NCBI GenBank assembly: GCA_041751955.1
Contig: JBGSIB010000050.1
Span: 62,001 to 126,000 of the forward strand
DNA: 64,000 nucleotides
Direction of reading: 5' to 3'
Origin: UBA2040 sp041751955
GTDB taxonomy: Bacteria; Bacteroidota; Bacteroidia; Flavobacteriales_D; Crocinitomicaceae
Below are positions 42,598-51,386 of this stretch, in pieces. Position 1 is the first letter of the stretch, and every line of letters starts with the position of its first letter. Under the pieces are notes generated by a model that made no database searches, was not told the DNA's origin, and saw nothing but the letters and a program-made list of their open reading frames with translations. A program made the translations under genes and the position numbers.

Positions 42598-43656
42598 ATG
42601 AAAACAATTCAACAGACTATAAAATTTTTAGTTGCTATATTATTTGCACAAACTGTTACCGCACAGACACCCGCCACAGACCCTCATTGGCAGTTAGTAT
42701 GGGAGGATAATTTTGTTTTTTTTGATGGAAATAAATGGAACAAAGAGCATTTGGTTGGTCCAGCAGGAACATCATTGGTTTTTATTGACAATAATGTATC
42801 CGTTTCAAACGGGAATTTAGAATTAGGCTTAAAGTTGGAAAATTACTCTTGTCCACCATGGGCAATCAACGCTAATTATTTCTTTGTAAATCAGTATCTT
42901 ACAGGTTTGCCTTACACGCATACTGGCGGTGCAGTGAAGGCTACACCGTTATTTAACGTTCAGTATGGTTTCATTGAAGCACGAATGAAAATCCCTTATA
43001 CTTCTGGAATTTTTCCAGCTTTTTGGACTTTTACGGGCGACGGAGTAGTCATTAGTGGAGGAGCTGAAGAAATTGATATTTTCGAAATTATAGCATCTGA
43101 TGAAAACGGCAATATAGATGAACCATATATTTTACATACAAATATTCACGATTTTCCATTTCCAATTGACTTATCCTCTGACGATTTTTCTGCATTAGCA
43201 ATTGATCTTTCTCCGAATTTTAATTATTCTGACTGGCATGTATATGCCATTGAATGGAATCCGAATAGAATTACTTGGTATGTTGACGGATTAATTACAA
43301 GAATCTTATTTAATCATAACGTAGTTGACCCTCAAAAAATAATTATAAATCATGGTTTAGCTTCTCCCGTGCCATTATCATCAAATCTACCAACAAAAAT
43401 GTTGGTGGATTATTTGAAAGTATATGAGCCTATTAATGATTGTAATACTTCACTAAATGTTTGCAACTATAACTTTTCGAATCATGACAACAGGGTAAAG
43501 AAACAAATAATAATTGGAAAATTCCCATTATGTTTCAATACGCTTCAACCAGGCGATAACGTGCACTTAAGGGCTACAGATGAGGTTCAGATTAATAGGA
43601 ATTTTGTTGTGCCTATTGGGGCAGAGTTATTCATTAATGTTGATCCCTGTCATTAA
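42598..43656 (+). CDS. Secreted GH16 beta-glucanase-like glycosidase
   Basis: This 352-residue protein has a signal peptide ending TVTAQ. The GH16 catalytic signature EIDIFE has Glu158, Asp160 and Glu163, surrounded by GFIEARMKIPYTSGIFPAFWTF and WHVYAIEWNPNRITWYVDG. GH16 enzymes hydrolyse beta-1,3/1,4 glucans, agar, carrageenan and similar; the substrate is not readable. After about residue 280 a short beta-rich tail (QPGDNVHLRATDEVQINRNFVVPIG) resembles the 'coathanger' tail seen on other Bacteroidota surface proteins. No typical T9SS type A motif follows. The gene looks AT-richer than its neighbours by eye. Confidence 0.9.
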   Translation: MKTIQQTIKFLVAILFAQTVTAQTPATDPHWQLVWEDNFVFFDGNKWNKEHLVGPAGTSLVFIDNNVSVSNGNLELGLKLENYSCPPWAINANYFFVNQYLTGLPYTHTGGAVKATPLFNVQYGFIEARMKIPYTSGIFPAFWTFTGDGVVISGGAEEIDIFEIIASDENGNIDEPYILHTNIHDFPFPIDLSSDDFSALAIDLSPNFNYSDWHVYAIEWNPNRITWYVDGLITRILFNHNVVDPQKIIINHGLASPVPLSSNLPTKMLVDYLKVYEPINDCNTSLNVCNYNFSNHDNRVKKQIIIGKFPLCFNTLQPGDNVHLRATDEVQINRNFVVPIGAELFINVDPCH

Positions 43657-43666
43657 CTGTTAAATT

Positions 43667-44065
43667 ATGAGGAGGTTTTTTTTATTTTTTATTTTCTGTT
43701 TTTGTTTTTCGGTATTTTGGTCATGCCACAAAAGGAAGGCTGGGTTTTACAATCTCAACTTGACATACAATGTAAATGGTGTTATTGAAATAATTCCAAT
43801 GGAAATAGTTAAAAGTAGTAAAAATTGGATAATCCTCGGTTTATCCACTACAAACAATAACCAATACGACACACTGTATAAAGAAAAGAAAAATGTTTCA
43901 GGAAAACTGAATGTTTATTCTGGACAAAATTATGTTACGATTGACGGAACTCTCGATAAGGACGGTATAAATAATTATCTTATACAAGGAGAATTTATAC
44001 GGTTTTCTTATTCACAAAGTTCGGGTTGGATACAAATGCAGGGGAAATTTGTTTTATCACGATAG
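43667..44065 (+). CDS. Small lipoprotein of unknown function
   Basis: This 132-residue protein begins with a strongly hydrophobic signal (FFLFFIFCFCFSVFWSC) and a lipobox-like SVFWSC (Cys about 20). The mature part is Asn/Tyr-rich beta sequence (TYNVNGVIEIIPMEIV, GKLNVYSGQNYVTIDGTLDKDG). Family unknown. It lies 10 bases after the GH16 gene, so they are probably cotranscribed and may act together on polysaccharide (inference). Confidence 0.65.
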   Translation: MRRFFLFFIFCFCFSVFWSCHKRKAGFYNLNLTYNVNGVIEIIPMEIVKSSKNWIILGLSTTNNNQYDTLYKEKKNVSGKLNVYSGQNYVTIDGTLDKDGINNYLIQGEFIRFSYSQSSGWIQMQGKFVLSR

Positions 44066-44192
44066 TATTTCTTTTCAAGATTGAGCGAACTACTTCTAAT
44101 TTAAAGAATTTATGTGTAACAAGATAATTTGAATTTTAATGTGGTTTTAGTTGAATTTCCTTTAATATGATTTTAAATTTAAATTTTAGCTT

Positions 44193-45137
44193 ATGAAAAA
44201 TACATCATTATTAATTGCCATTCTTATCTTTTCAATGGGCTTCGTAAGTGCTCAATTGAAAGTAGATCATAATGGACGCATTGGATTCGGGACAACGACG
44301 ACCCATCCAGATTTCATCGCTTATTTGAAAGGTAATATGGTTTTAACTAATTATCCGCAATTAGGACACAACTCATTTTATTTTAAAGTTGGAAATGGTT
44401 GGCCAGGAGCTGAATTAGGAAATACAGGATCAAGTGATGGAGTCGCTTTTTGGACAGGATGGACGGGTTTCAACATTTTGTATGCAGAAAAATATATTAA
44501 AATGTCAGATACTAAATTTAAATTTGACATTGTGAGTATACAGTCCCCGATAGAAAAATTGATGTCCTTAAAAGCCTATAAATACAACTATAGAAGTGTA
44601 GTGTATAATGAATATAATCCAAACGATAGTCTAGTAACTATGGTTCCATAATATGGTTTTCTTTCACAAGAAGTAGAAACTACCCTTCCTGATATTAAAA
44701 TTATTCATGATGCGAAGGGATGCAAATTAATGGATTATGACCAAATTATCCCTTTAATTGTTTCTGCCGTGCAGGTTCAAAACCTCAGGATTGAGCAGCT
44801 ACAATCTATGACCGCTCTGATGATGGCAACGAACCCCAATTTTACAACAGTGCCGTTACCAGGACAACCCGAAACGAATCGTTTGTTGGACGCATCACCC
44901 AATCCATTTACGAGTACCACAAATCTAAGATATAACTTATTACCTGAAGTAAATCAAGCCCAAATTAAAATATACGATATGCGTGGTGTTTATCAACTGA
45001 ATTTAGATTTAACCCTTGTTGCTGGAACGGGTCAAGTTTTATTAAGATCAAGTGATTTGGGATTAAAAGGGCAATATGTTTTTGCCTTATTTATCAACGG
45101 CTCTTTATTGGATGCCAAAACAGTTGTATATCAATAA
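44193..45137 (+). pseudogene. S74-like tail-fibre/chaperone domain protein with T9SS type A tail, interrupted by one stop
   Basis: The frame runs from a signal peptide (MGFVSAQ) through beta-rich residues to a TAA at 44649-44651, then continues without any other break in the same frame to 45137. The join reads MVP-stop-YGFLSQEVETTLPDI. The S74-type intramolecular chaperone consensus has ...YGFIAQEVE..FP.. at this point, so the stop probably replaces Gln (CAA to TAA). The downstream part contains DYDQIIPLIVSAVQVQNLRIEQLQ, typical of the S74 C-terminal helix, and a type A sorting domain (DASPNPFTSTTNLRYNL, AQIKIYDMRGV). The full frame would be about 314 residues. This is a true nonsense mutation, a sequencing error, or read-through. 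Confidence 0.8.
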
Positions 45138-45162
45138 TCATGCGATTTGATTTTTAAAAGAT

Positions 45163-45194
45163 AAAGGTGAATTTTATTTAAGTTCACCTTTTTT
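45163..45194 (+). terminator. Rho-independent terminator
   Basis: The stem AAAGGTGAA / TTCACCTTT is followed by T-rich sequence, after the interrupted T9SS gene and before era. Confidence 0.82.
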
Positions 45195-45248
45195 AATTTC
45201 AATAGTTTTAATTCAGCATATTCCTTAATCTATTCATTCCGAATTGCC

Positions 45249-45256
45249 TATCTTTG
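45249..45256 (+). promoter_or_regulatory. Candidate -7 box of era
   Basis: TATCTTTG matches TAnnTTTG, 18 bases before the era ATG. No clear TTG lies at the -33 distance, so confidence is limited. Confidence 0.45.
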
Positions 45257-45273
45257 CACCCTGAAATTAAAAA

Positions 45274-46149
45274 ATGGCACACAAAGCAGGTTTCGTAAAT
45301 ATTGTAGGTAGTCCAAACGTTGGAAAATCAACCTTGATGAATAAACTCATGGGCGAGAAGTTGTCTATTGTGACCTCAAAAGCACAAACAACGCGCCACC
45401 GTATTTTGGGCATCATGAACGAAGACGATTACCAAATCGTTTTTTCGGATACGCCAGGAGTGGTAAATTCTGCCTACAAATTGCACGATCAAATGATGTC
45501 TTATGTCAATACTTCTTTGCAAGATGCAGATGTGTTGTTGTTTATCACAGACATTTACGAAGACGAAATGAACCACAAGGAAACTTTGGAGAAAATCACG
45601 AAAATGAAAACTCCTGTTCTTCTTTTGGTCAATAAAATGGACAAAAGCGATCAAGAAAAATTGGGCGAACGTTTGGCCTATTGGCAAGAAAAAGTGCCCA
45701 ATGCCGAAGTGATGCCGATATCCGCTTTACATGGTTTCGCTGTGGAAGGAGTCATGGCTAGAATCATCGATTTGTTGCCGGAAAGTCCTGCTTATTATGA
45801 CAAAGACGCTATTTCCGATCGCCCGATGCGCTTTTTCGTTTCAGAAATCATTCGTGAAAAGATTTTCATTCACACCCGAAAAGAAGTCCCTTATGCTACG
45901 CAAGTAGAAATCGAAGAATACATCGAGGAGGAGGACATCACCAAAATTCGCGCTTTGATCATCGTCGAAAGAGATACCCAAAGGGGAATTATCATCGGAA
46001 AAGGTGGCGAAATGTTGAAACGAATTGGCCGCGAAGCCAGATTGGAAATAGAAAAGTTTATTGATCAAAAAGTGTTCCTCGATACCTACGTCAAAGTGGA
46101 TAAAGATTGGCGAGCATCAGATCAAAAACTAAAAAAATACGGATATTGA
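45274..46149 (+). CDS. era: GTPase Era
   Basis: This 291-residue GTPase acts in 30S ribosome maturation. G-motifs: GSPNVGKST (12-20), DTPG, NKMD. The C-terminal KH domain includes GIIIGKGGEMLKRIGREARLEIEKFID, which binds the 3' end of 16S rRNA. Length is normal. It is the first of two GTPase genes (era then der), with an intergenic hairpin-rich gap of 159 bases. Confidence 0.98.
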   Translation: MAHKAGFVNIVGSPNVGKSTLMNKLMGEKLSIVTSKAQTTRHRILGIMNEDDYQIVFSDTPGVVNSAYKLHDQMMSYVNTSLQDADVLLFITDIYEDEMNHKETLEKITKMKTPVLLLVNKMDKSDQEKLGERLAYWQEKVPNAEVMPISALHGFAVEGVMARIIDLLPESPAYYDKDAISDRPMRFFVSEIIREKIFIHTRKEVPYATQVEIEEYIEEEDITKIRALIIVERDTQRGIIIGKGGEMLKRIGREARLEIEKFIDQKVFLDTYVKVDKDWRASDQKLKKYGY

Positions 46150-46167
46150 TTTTACGATACCTGTAGA

Positions 46168-46278
46168 GGATGAAAAACCTTTCTTCCAAAAAAAAAGAAC
46201 CCGTGAAACGGAAAGGATGAAAAATTTTTCATCCAAACAGCAGAAAAAGTGAAACGAAAGGACAAAAAAACCTTTCGT
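46168..46278 (+). repeat. Three successive hairpins between era and der
   Basis: Three hairpins: 46168-46187 (GGATGAAA..TTTCTTCC, imperfect), 46215-46234 (a perfect 20-base palindrome, GGATGAAAAA and its complement), and 46254-46278 (ACGAAAGG..CCTTTCGT). The second and third share the flanks GTGAAACG(G)AAAGGA and AAACAG, so they are diverged tandem copies. Function unknown; transcriptional attenuation or mRNA processing ahead of der are possible. Confidence 0.7.
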
Positions 46279-46308
46279 CTAAACAGATAAAAAAAGAATA
46301 ACAAAAAA

Positions 46309-47619
46309 ATGGGAAATGTAGTAGCCATCGTCGGAAGACCAAATGTTGGAAAATCGACCTTGTTCAACCGCCTAACGGAATCCAGAAGAGCCATCGTAAA
46401 AGAAATTAGCGGTGTTACCCGTGATCGTTTATACGGTCGTGGAGAATGGAATGGGGTGCAGTTTTCTGTCATCGATACTGGTGGGTACGTTCGTGGTTCG
46501 GAAGATATTTTCGAAGCTGAAATCCGTAAACAAGTAGAAATTGCCATTGACGAAGCAAATGTTATCATTTTCGTTGTTGATGTGATGGCAGGTATCATTG
46601 ATTTGGACGAAGTCGTGGCGCAAATGCTCCGAAAAACGAAGAAAAAAGTTTTCATTGTCGCCAATAAAGTTGACAGTGCTGATCGTTTTGGATTGTCATC
46701 AGAATTCTACCAATTCGGTTTGGGAGAAGTGTATGACATGTCTGCGACCAACGGGAGTGGAACGGGCGAATTATTGGACGACATGGTCAAAGAATTCGAC
46801 AAAGAGGACCTCTCTAGCTTGGAAAACGAAGATCTTCCAAAAATTGCAGTGGTTGGAAAACCGAATGTTGGAAAATCATCTCTTGTGAACGCTTTGACAG
46901 GAAAAGATTCCAATATAGTGACAGAAATTTCGGGAACAACGAGAGATACGGTAAATACCAGATACAAAGCTTTCGGGTTTGATTTCGTGTTAATTGATAC
47001 GGCTGGAATTCGCAAGAAAGCCAAAGTTCATGAGGACATTGAGTATTATTCTGTGCTTCGCTCGGTAAATGCTATTGAAAATTCTGATGTTTGCATTTTC
47101 ATGATTGATGCCGAAGAAGGTTTGCAAAAACAAGATTTGCAGATTTTTTACATGATTGAAAAAAACTCGAAAGGCGTTGTTGTTTTGGTCAATAAATGGG
47201 ATAAGATTGAGAAAGATCACAAAACCATGTTGGCCTATGAAGAAGAATTGGTAAGAGGCTTGGCACCATTCAACGATGTTCCGATTATTTTCACCTCAAC
47301 AATCACGAAACAACGAATCCACAAGGCCTTAGAAGCGACAATGGAGGTCTACCAAAACCGAATTCAAAAAATTCCAACTTCGGAATTGAATGATGTGATG
47401 TTGGATATTATTGCCGCCAACCCACCGCCAGCTTTGAAAGGCAAATATGTCAAAATTAAGTTTGTGACGCAACTTCCTACCCACGCGCCTGCATTTGCTT
47501 TTTTCTGTAATCTACCGCAGTATGTTCCAGAAAGTTACAAGCGTTTTTTAGAAAACAGAATGCGTGAAAAGTTCAATTTCCGAGGTGTTCCAATCAAGAT
47601 ATTCTTCAGAAAGAAGTAA
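46309..47619 (+). CDS. der: GTPase Der (EngA)
   Basis: This 436-residue protein has the double G-domain arrangement of Der, an essential 50S assembly factor: first GRPNVGKST (8-16) with DTGG, second GKPNVGKSS (about 184-192) with DTAG and NKWD. The KH-like C-terminal domain ends EKFNFRGVPIKIFFRKK, the family signature. It starts after the three-hairpin gap. Confidence 0.98.
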   Translation: MGNVVAIVGRPNVGKSTLFNRLTESRRAIVKEISGVTRDRLYGRGEWNGVQFSVIDTGGYVRGSEDIFEAEIRKQVEIAIDEANVIIFVVDVMAGIIDLDEVVAQMLRKTKKKVFIVANKVDSADRFGLSSEFYQFGLGEVYDMSATNGSGTGELLDDMVKEFDKEDLSSLENEDLPKIAVVGKPNVGKSSLVNALTGKDSNIVTEISGTTRDTVNTRYKAFGFDFVLIDTAGIRKKAKVHEDIEYYSVLRSVNAIENSDVCIFMIDAEEGLQKQDLQIFYMIEKNSKGVVVLVNKWDKIEKDHKTMLAYEEELVRGLAPFNDVPIIFTSTITKQRIHKALEATMEVYQNRIQKIPTSELNDVMLDIIAANPPPALKGKYVKIKFVTQLPTHAPAFAFFCNLPQYVPESYKRFLENRMREKFNFRGVPIKIFFRKK

Positions 47620-47667
47620 TTGCTTCTCGCATAATTTGTAATTTTAACACATGAAAAACCAAGGGAA

Positions 47668-48555
47668 GTGAGATACGGAGCCATTGATATCGGAACCAAC
47701 GCTGCACGACTTTTGGTCGGAGAGGTGACCCAAGAAGAAGGACATTCTTTTATCAAAAAAGTTTCCTATACCCGTATTCCCTTGCGTCTCGGAGAAGAAG
47801 TGTTTGGCACAGGTGAAATTTCTGAAAAAAAGAAAATTGAATTTGTTAAAACTGTTCATGCTTTTCGATTGATTTCAGAAATTTTTGAAGTACAAGAACT
47901 AAGAGCCTGCGCCACTTCTGCCATGCGCGAAGCAGTGAATGGTGACGAGGTACGCAAACTAATCAAAAAGGAAACAGGCGTTCGCATTGAAACCATTTCT
48001 GGTGACGAAGAAGCCGAACTGATTTTGGGCACATTTAGTCTCTTTGATTTAGATATTGAAGTGCCTTTTGTTGTAGTCGACGTGGGTGGTGGAAGCACGG
48101 AAATTAGTGTTTTTGAAAACGGCACAAGAATAGCTTCAAAATCTTTCGCTATCGGTACCTTGCGAATTTTGAAAGAAAAAGTAGACGAATCGTCTTGGAA
48201 AGAAATGCTGTATTGGCTAGGGGAAAATGTTGAGTTGAACAAAAAGCATGTTGTTTATGGGACCGGTGGAAACATCAACAAAGCTCAAAAACTGGTTGGA
48301 GCCATGCAAGATGATCCCATTTCTTTGAAAAAAATTGAAGATTTGAGAGATGCCTTGTTGCCACTGACCTTGGCGCAACGTGTGGATCGTTATCAACTTA
48401 AACCGGATAGGGCTGACGTTTTAGTTCCAGCGATGGATATTTTTTCTTTCGTTATGCGTGCCTTGAAATGTCGTCAAATATTGGTTCCGAAGATTGGACT
48501 TTCCGATGGAATCATTTACCAATTGGACAAAAAGAATAAAAACAAAAAAAAATAG
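47668..48555 (+). CDS. Ppx/GppA phosphatase family protein
   Basis: This 295-residue protein of the exopolyphosphatase/guanosine-pentaphosphatase family has the actin-like ATPase fold: YGAIDIGTNAARLLVG (start), VVVDVGGGSTEISVFENG (about 133-150), and GTGGNINKAQKL (about 199-210). Only the N-terminal core is present, as usual for short members. It hydrolyses polyphosphate or pppGpp, or a related substrate. The start is GTG (47668), because an upstream ATG (47651) is out of frame and stops at once. It lies four bases before pyrF. Confidence 0.93.
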   Translation: MRYGAIDIGTNAARLLVGEVTQEEGHSFIKKVSYTRIPLRLGEEVFGTGEISEKKKIEFVKTVHAFRLISEIFEVQELRACATSAMREAVNGDEVRKLIKKETGVRIETISGDEEAELILGTFSLFDLDIEVPFVVVDVGGGSTEISVFENGTRIASKSFAIGTLRILKEKVDESSWKEMLYWLGENVELNKKHVVYGTGGNINKAQKLVGAMQDDPISLKKIEDLRDALLPLTLAQRVDRYQLKPDRADVLVPAMDIFSFVMRALKCRQILVPKIGLSDGIIYQLDKKNKNKKK

Positions 48556-48558
48556 CGC

Positions 48559-49389
48559 ATGACTAGGGCGGAACTCGTTGAACAAATCAAAATCAAGAAA
48601 TCTTTTTTATGTATAGGTTTGGATACGGATTTGGATAAAATCCCTGCTCACTTTTTGGATTTGGAAGATCCGATTTTTGAGTTCAACAAAGCCATTATTG
48701 ATGCCACGAAAGATTATTGTGTTGCCTATAAACCCAATATCGCTTTTTACGAATGTTACGGTCCAAAAGGCTGGGAATCGCTGCAAAAGACATTAGACTA
48801 TATTCCCAAAAATATATTTACCATTGCCGATGCCAAGCGCGGAGATATTGGTAACACATCGCTTTATTACGCTAAAACTTTCTTTGATTATTTGAGTTGT
48901 GATTCGGTTACTGTAGCACCGTACATGGGCGAAGATAGCGTTTCACCTTTTTTGACGTATGAAAATAAATGGGTCATACTTCTGGCCTTAACCTCCAACA
49001 AAGGTGCTTTTGATTTTCAAATGACCGAAGATCAAGATGGCGAAAAGCTCTTTGAAAAAGTATTGAAAAAATCAGCCACCTGGGGAACTCCCGAAAATTT
49101 GATGTATGTCGTTGGAGCAACAAGAGCTGAAGGCATTGGCGAAGTCCGAAAATTAGTTCCCGATCATTTCTTTTTAGTTCCTGGCGTTGGCGCACAAGGC
49201 GGTTCTTTGGAAGATGTTGTGAAATACGGTTGGAATAAGGATTGCGGTTTATTGGTCAATTCTTCACGAGGAATACTTTATGCTTCCACAGGAGATGATT
49301 TTGCTAAAAGAGCACGAGAAGAAGCGATGAAGTTGCAGGCAGAAATGGAAAATTTACTTCTCTCAAAGGCTTTTTTAAAACTACTATGA
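48559..49389 (+). CDS. pyrF: Orotidine 5'-phosphate decarboxylase (type 2)
   Basis: This 276-residue enzyme makes UMP from OMP in pyrimidine biosynthesis. The long type 2 form is indicated by length and by FLCIGLDTDLDKIP at the start. The catalytic DAKRGDIGNT (Asp91, Lys93) and the phosphate-site segment VPGVGAQGGSLEDVV are present. It is four bases after the Ppx/GppA-like gene. Downstream is a gap with only repeats and the short minus-strand gene at 49671. Confidence 0.97.
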   Translation: MTRAELVEQIKIKKSFLCIGLDTDLDKIPAHFLDLEDPIFEFNKAIIDATKDYCVAYKPNIAFYECYGPKGWESLQKTLDYIPKNIFTIADAKRGDIGNTSLYYAKTFFDYLSCDSVTVAPYMGEDSVSPFLTYENKWVILLALTSNKGAFDFQMTEDQDGEKLFEKVLKKSATWGTPENLMYVVGATRAEGIGEVRKLVPDHFFLVPGVGAQGGSLEDVVKYGWNKDCGLLVNSSRGILYASTGDDFAKRAREEAMKLQAEMENLLLSKAFLKLL

Positions 49390-49556
49390 AGTTACTATCT
49401 ATAATCCCCATCTTATTTAAGATTTGAAATTTCAACTTAGTTGATTTATCAGATTTTCCTTCAGTGATGCATGTTGCCCTTCTTCAAGAAATCTAAAATA
49501 GATTGTTTTTCAAATTATTATTATTAGCGATTTACCTGTCTTCCTAGGTAAGAAAA

Positions 49557-49615
49557 GCGCAGTCTTATAGAGGGCTGAGCGCAGTCTTTTTGTGGGCTGA
49601 GCGCAGTCGAAGCCC
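49557..49615. repeat. REP-like GCTGAGCGCAGTC repeats
   Basis: GGGCTGAGCGCAGTC occurs at 49572-49586 and 49594-49608, with a shorter GCGCAGTC at 49557-49564. The last copy continues GAAGCCC, giving a GGGCT/AGCCC stem. Similar TCGACTGCGCTCAGCC-type motifs occur as dispersed intergenic repeats in many Bacteroidota. The 281 bases from 49390 to 49670 hold only this and the terminator. Confidence 0.6.
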
Positions 49616-49648
49616 AAAAAAAGCCTCCCGCAAAAACGAAAGGCTTAA
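49614..49648 (-). terminator. Rho-independent terminator of the 56-residue gene
   Basis: On the minus strand the stem AAGCCT / AGGCTT is followed by seven T. It lies just downstream of the minus-strand small membrane gene ending at 49671. Confidence 0.75.
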
Positions 49649-49670
49649 AATATGTTGATTTTAAAGACAA

Positions 49671-49841
49671 TTAAGCTTCTACAGCTTCCTCGTCGCTATC
49701 TTCAAAAATACGTTTTGGTTTCATTTGTTGAAATACACCCAAAGTAATCCAATATGGAAGAACAAAGCCCATTAAAAAAACAAGCATCCACAATGCCATT
49801 CCACCAAATAAAAGAAACGCTGCTAATCCGAAAAAACTCAT
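49671..49841 (-). CDS. Small one- or two-helix membrane protein (56 residues)
   Basis: This open frame is too short for most ORF calls but is very protein-like: a strongly hydrophobic first half (FFGLAAFLLFGGMALWMLVF, then MGFVLPYWITLGVF) and an acidic tail (KPKRIFEDSDEEAVEA). It is followed on the same strand by a good terminator, is divergent from fumC and lies in a real gap, all of which support a gene. Family unknown. Confidence 0.72.
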   Translation of the reverse strand: MSFFGLAAFLLFGGMALWMLVFLMGFVLPYWITLGVFQQMKPKRIFEDSDEEAVEA

Positions 49842-49911
49842 GAGTTGTATTATTTTTGTATCACAATTATGTCTGTAAAATTAATAAATTAATCTCATTC
49901 AAAAACACAAA

Positions 49912-51306
49912 ATGGAGTTCAGAATAGAAAAAGATACAATGGGCGAGGTAAAAGTACCAGCAAATCGCTATTGGGCGGCCCAAACAGAGCGTTCTCGCAA
50001 TAACTTTAAGATAGGACCAGAAGGTTCGATGCCCAAAGAAATTGTTCATGCTTTTGCTTACCTAAAAAAAGCTGCAGCCCATGCTAATTTTGAGCTTGGA
50101 GTTTTACCTGCGGAGAAAAAAGAATTGATTTCTAAAGTTTGTGATGAAATCTTAACCGGTCAATTGGACGATGAATTTCCTTTGGTCATTTGGCAAACGG
50201 GTTCTGGAACGCAATCCAATATGAATTGCAATGAGGTTATCGCGAACCGCGCGCATGTCATGAACGGCGGTAGTTTGACGGATACAGATAAGATTTTGAA
50301 TCCAAATGATGATGTCAACAAATCGCAATCGTCCAACGATACTTTCCCAACGGCTATGCACATTGCGGCGTATAAAATGACGGTGGATGTCACTTTGCCA
50401 GGAATTAAAACGCTACGTGACACTTTACAGGCGAAAGTTATAGAATTCAAGGATATCGTTAAAACAGGTCGAACGCACATGATGGATGCAACTCCATTGA
50501 CTTTGGGGCAAGAATTTAGTGGATATGTTTCTCAATTGGATCATAGTATGCGCTGTATCAACAATGCGTTGGTTCCAGTGGCAGAATTGGCTTTGGGCGG
50601 AACAGCAGTGGGAACAGGACTGAACACACCAAAAGGTTACGATGTTCTTGTAGCTAAAAAAATTGCAGAGTTTACAGGTTTGCCATTCATAACTGCTCCA
50701 AACAAATTTGAAGCATTGGCGGCACATGATGCCATGGTGGAATTATCGGGAGCGTTGAAAAGAGCTGCGGTTTCTTTGATGAAAATCGGTAATGATGTTC
50801 GAATTCTGTCTTCTGGACCCCGCTGTGGAATTGGTGAAATTATCATTCCGGACAACGAGCCAGGTTCTTCCATTATGCCAGGGAAAGTAAATCCCACACA
50901 ACCCGAAGCTTTGACCATGGTTTGTGCTCAAGTTATGGGAAATGATGTGACTGTTTCTATTGCGGGTTCAAATGGACATTTTGAATTGAATGTTTTCAAA
51001 CCCGTTATCGCTGCAAATGTTTTGCAATCAGCACGTTTGATTGGTGATGCTTGTATTTCTTTCAACGATAAATGCGCGGAAGGGATTGAAGCCAATAAAC
51101 CTGTTATCGAAAAACATTTGAATAATTCTTTGATGCTAGTAACGGCGTTAAATACCAAAATTGGATATTACAAAGCAGCAGAAATAGCAAAATACGCACA
51201 TAAAAACGGAACAACACTTCGTGAGGCAGCCGTTGGGTTGGGACATGTAACAGAAGAAGAATACGACTTGATTGTCGACCCATCAAAAATGATAGGTTCT
51301 CTTTAG
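49912..51306 (+). CDS. fumC: Fumarate hydratase class II
   Basis: This 464-residue iron-independent fumarase of the aspartase/fumarase superfamily interconverts fumarate and malate in the TCA cycle. The signature GSSIMPGKVNPTQPE contains Ser319-Ser320 (residues 318 onward), with TGSGTQSNMNCNEV and RTHMMDATPLTLGQEF also present. Length is typical. A TATTTTTG box at 49851-49858 could be its -7 promoter element. It is separated from the convergent tonB-like gene by a bidirectional terminator. Confidence 0.98.
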   Translation: MEFRIEKDTMGEVKVPANRYWAAQTERSRNNFKIGPEGSMPKEIVHAFAYLKKAAAHANFELGVLPAEKKELISKVCDEILTGQLDDEFPLVIWQTGSGTQSNMNCNEVIANRAHVMNGGSLTDTDKILNPNDDVNKSQSSNDTFPTAMHIAAYKMTVDVTLPGIKTLRDTLQAKVIEFKDIVKTGRTHMMDATPLTLGQEFSGYVSQLDHSMRCINNALVPVAELALGGTAVGTGLNTPKGYDVLVAKKIAEFTGLPFITAPNKFEALAAHDAMVELSGALKRAAVSLMKIGNDVRILSSGPRCGIGEIIIPDNEPGSSIMPGKVNPTQPEALTMVCAQVMGNDVTVSIAGSNGHFELNVFKPVIAANVLQSARLIGDACISFNDKCAEGIEANKPVIEKHLNNSLMLVTALNTKIGYYKAAEIAKYAHKNGTTLREAAVGLGHVTEEEYDLIVDPSKMIGSL

Positions 51307-51333
51307 GTCTTGAAATTAAATTTCACAAATACA

Positions 51334-51370
51334 AAAATCCCGACCATACTTGGCCGGGATTTTCTTTTTA
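51334..51370. terminator. Bidirectional rho-independent terminator
   Basis: The stem ATCCCGACC / GGCCGGGAT (one mismatch) has T-rich sequence on both outer sides, between convergent fumC and the tonB-like gene. Confidence 0.85.
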
Positions 51371-51386
51371 GCGCAAAAGCTAATGA

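Noticed and set aside
44730..45137. Independent gene starting at 44730
   Set aside because: It is in the same frame as 44193-44651, with only a single stop between; it is the C-terminal part of one interrupted gene.
46152..46664. 170-residue minus-strand ORF across the era-der gap
   Set aside because: Antisense to der plus the hairpin region; Phe/Ser/Thr-rich shadow sequence.
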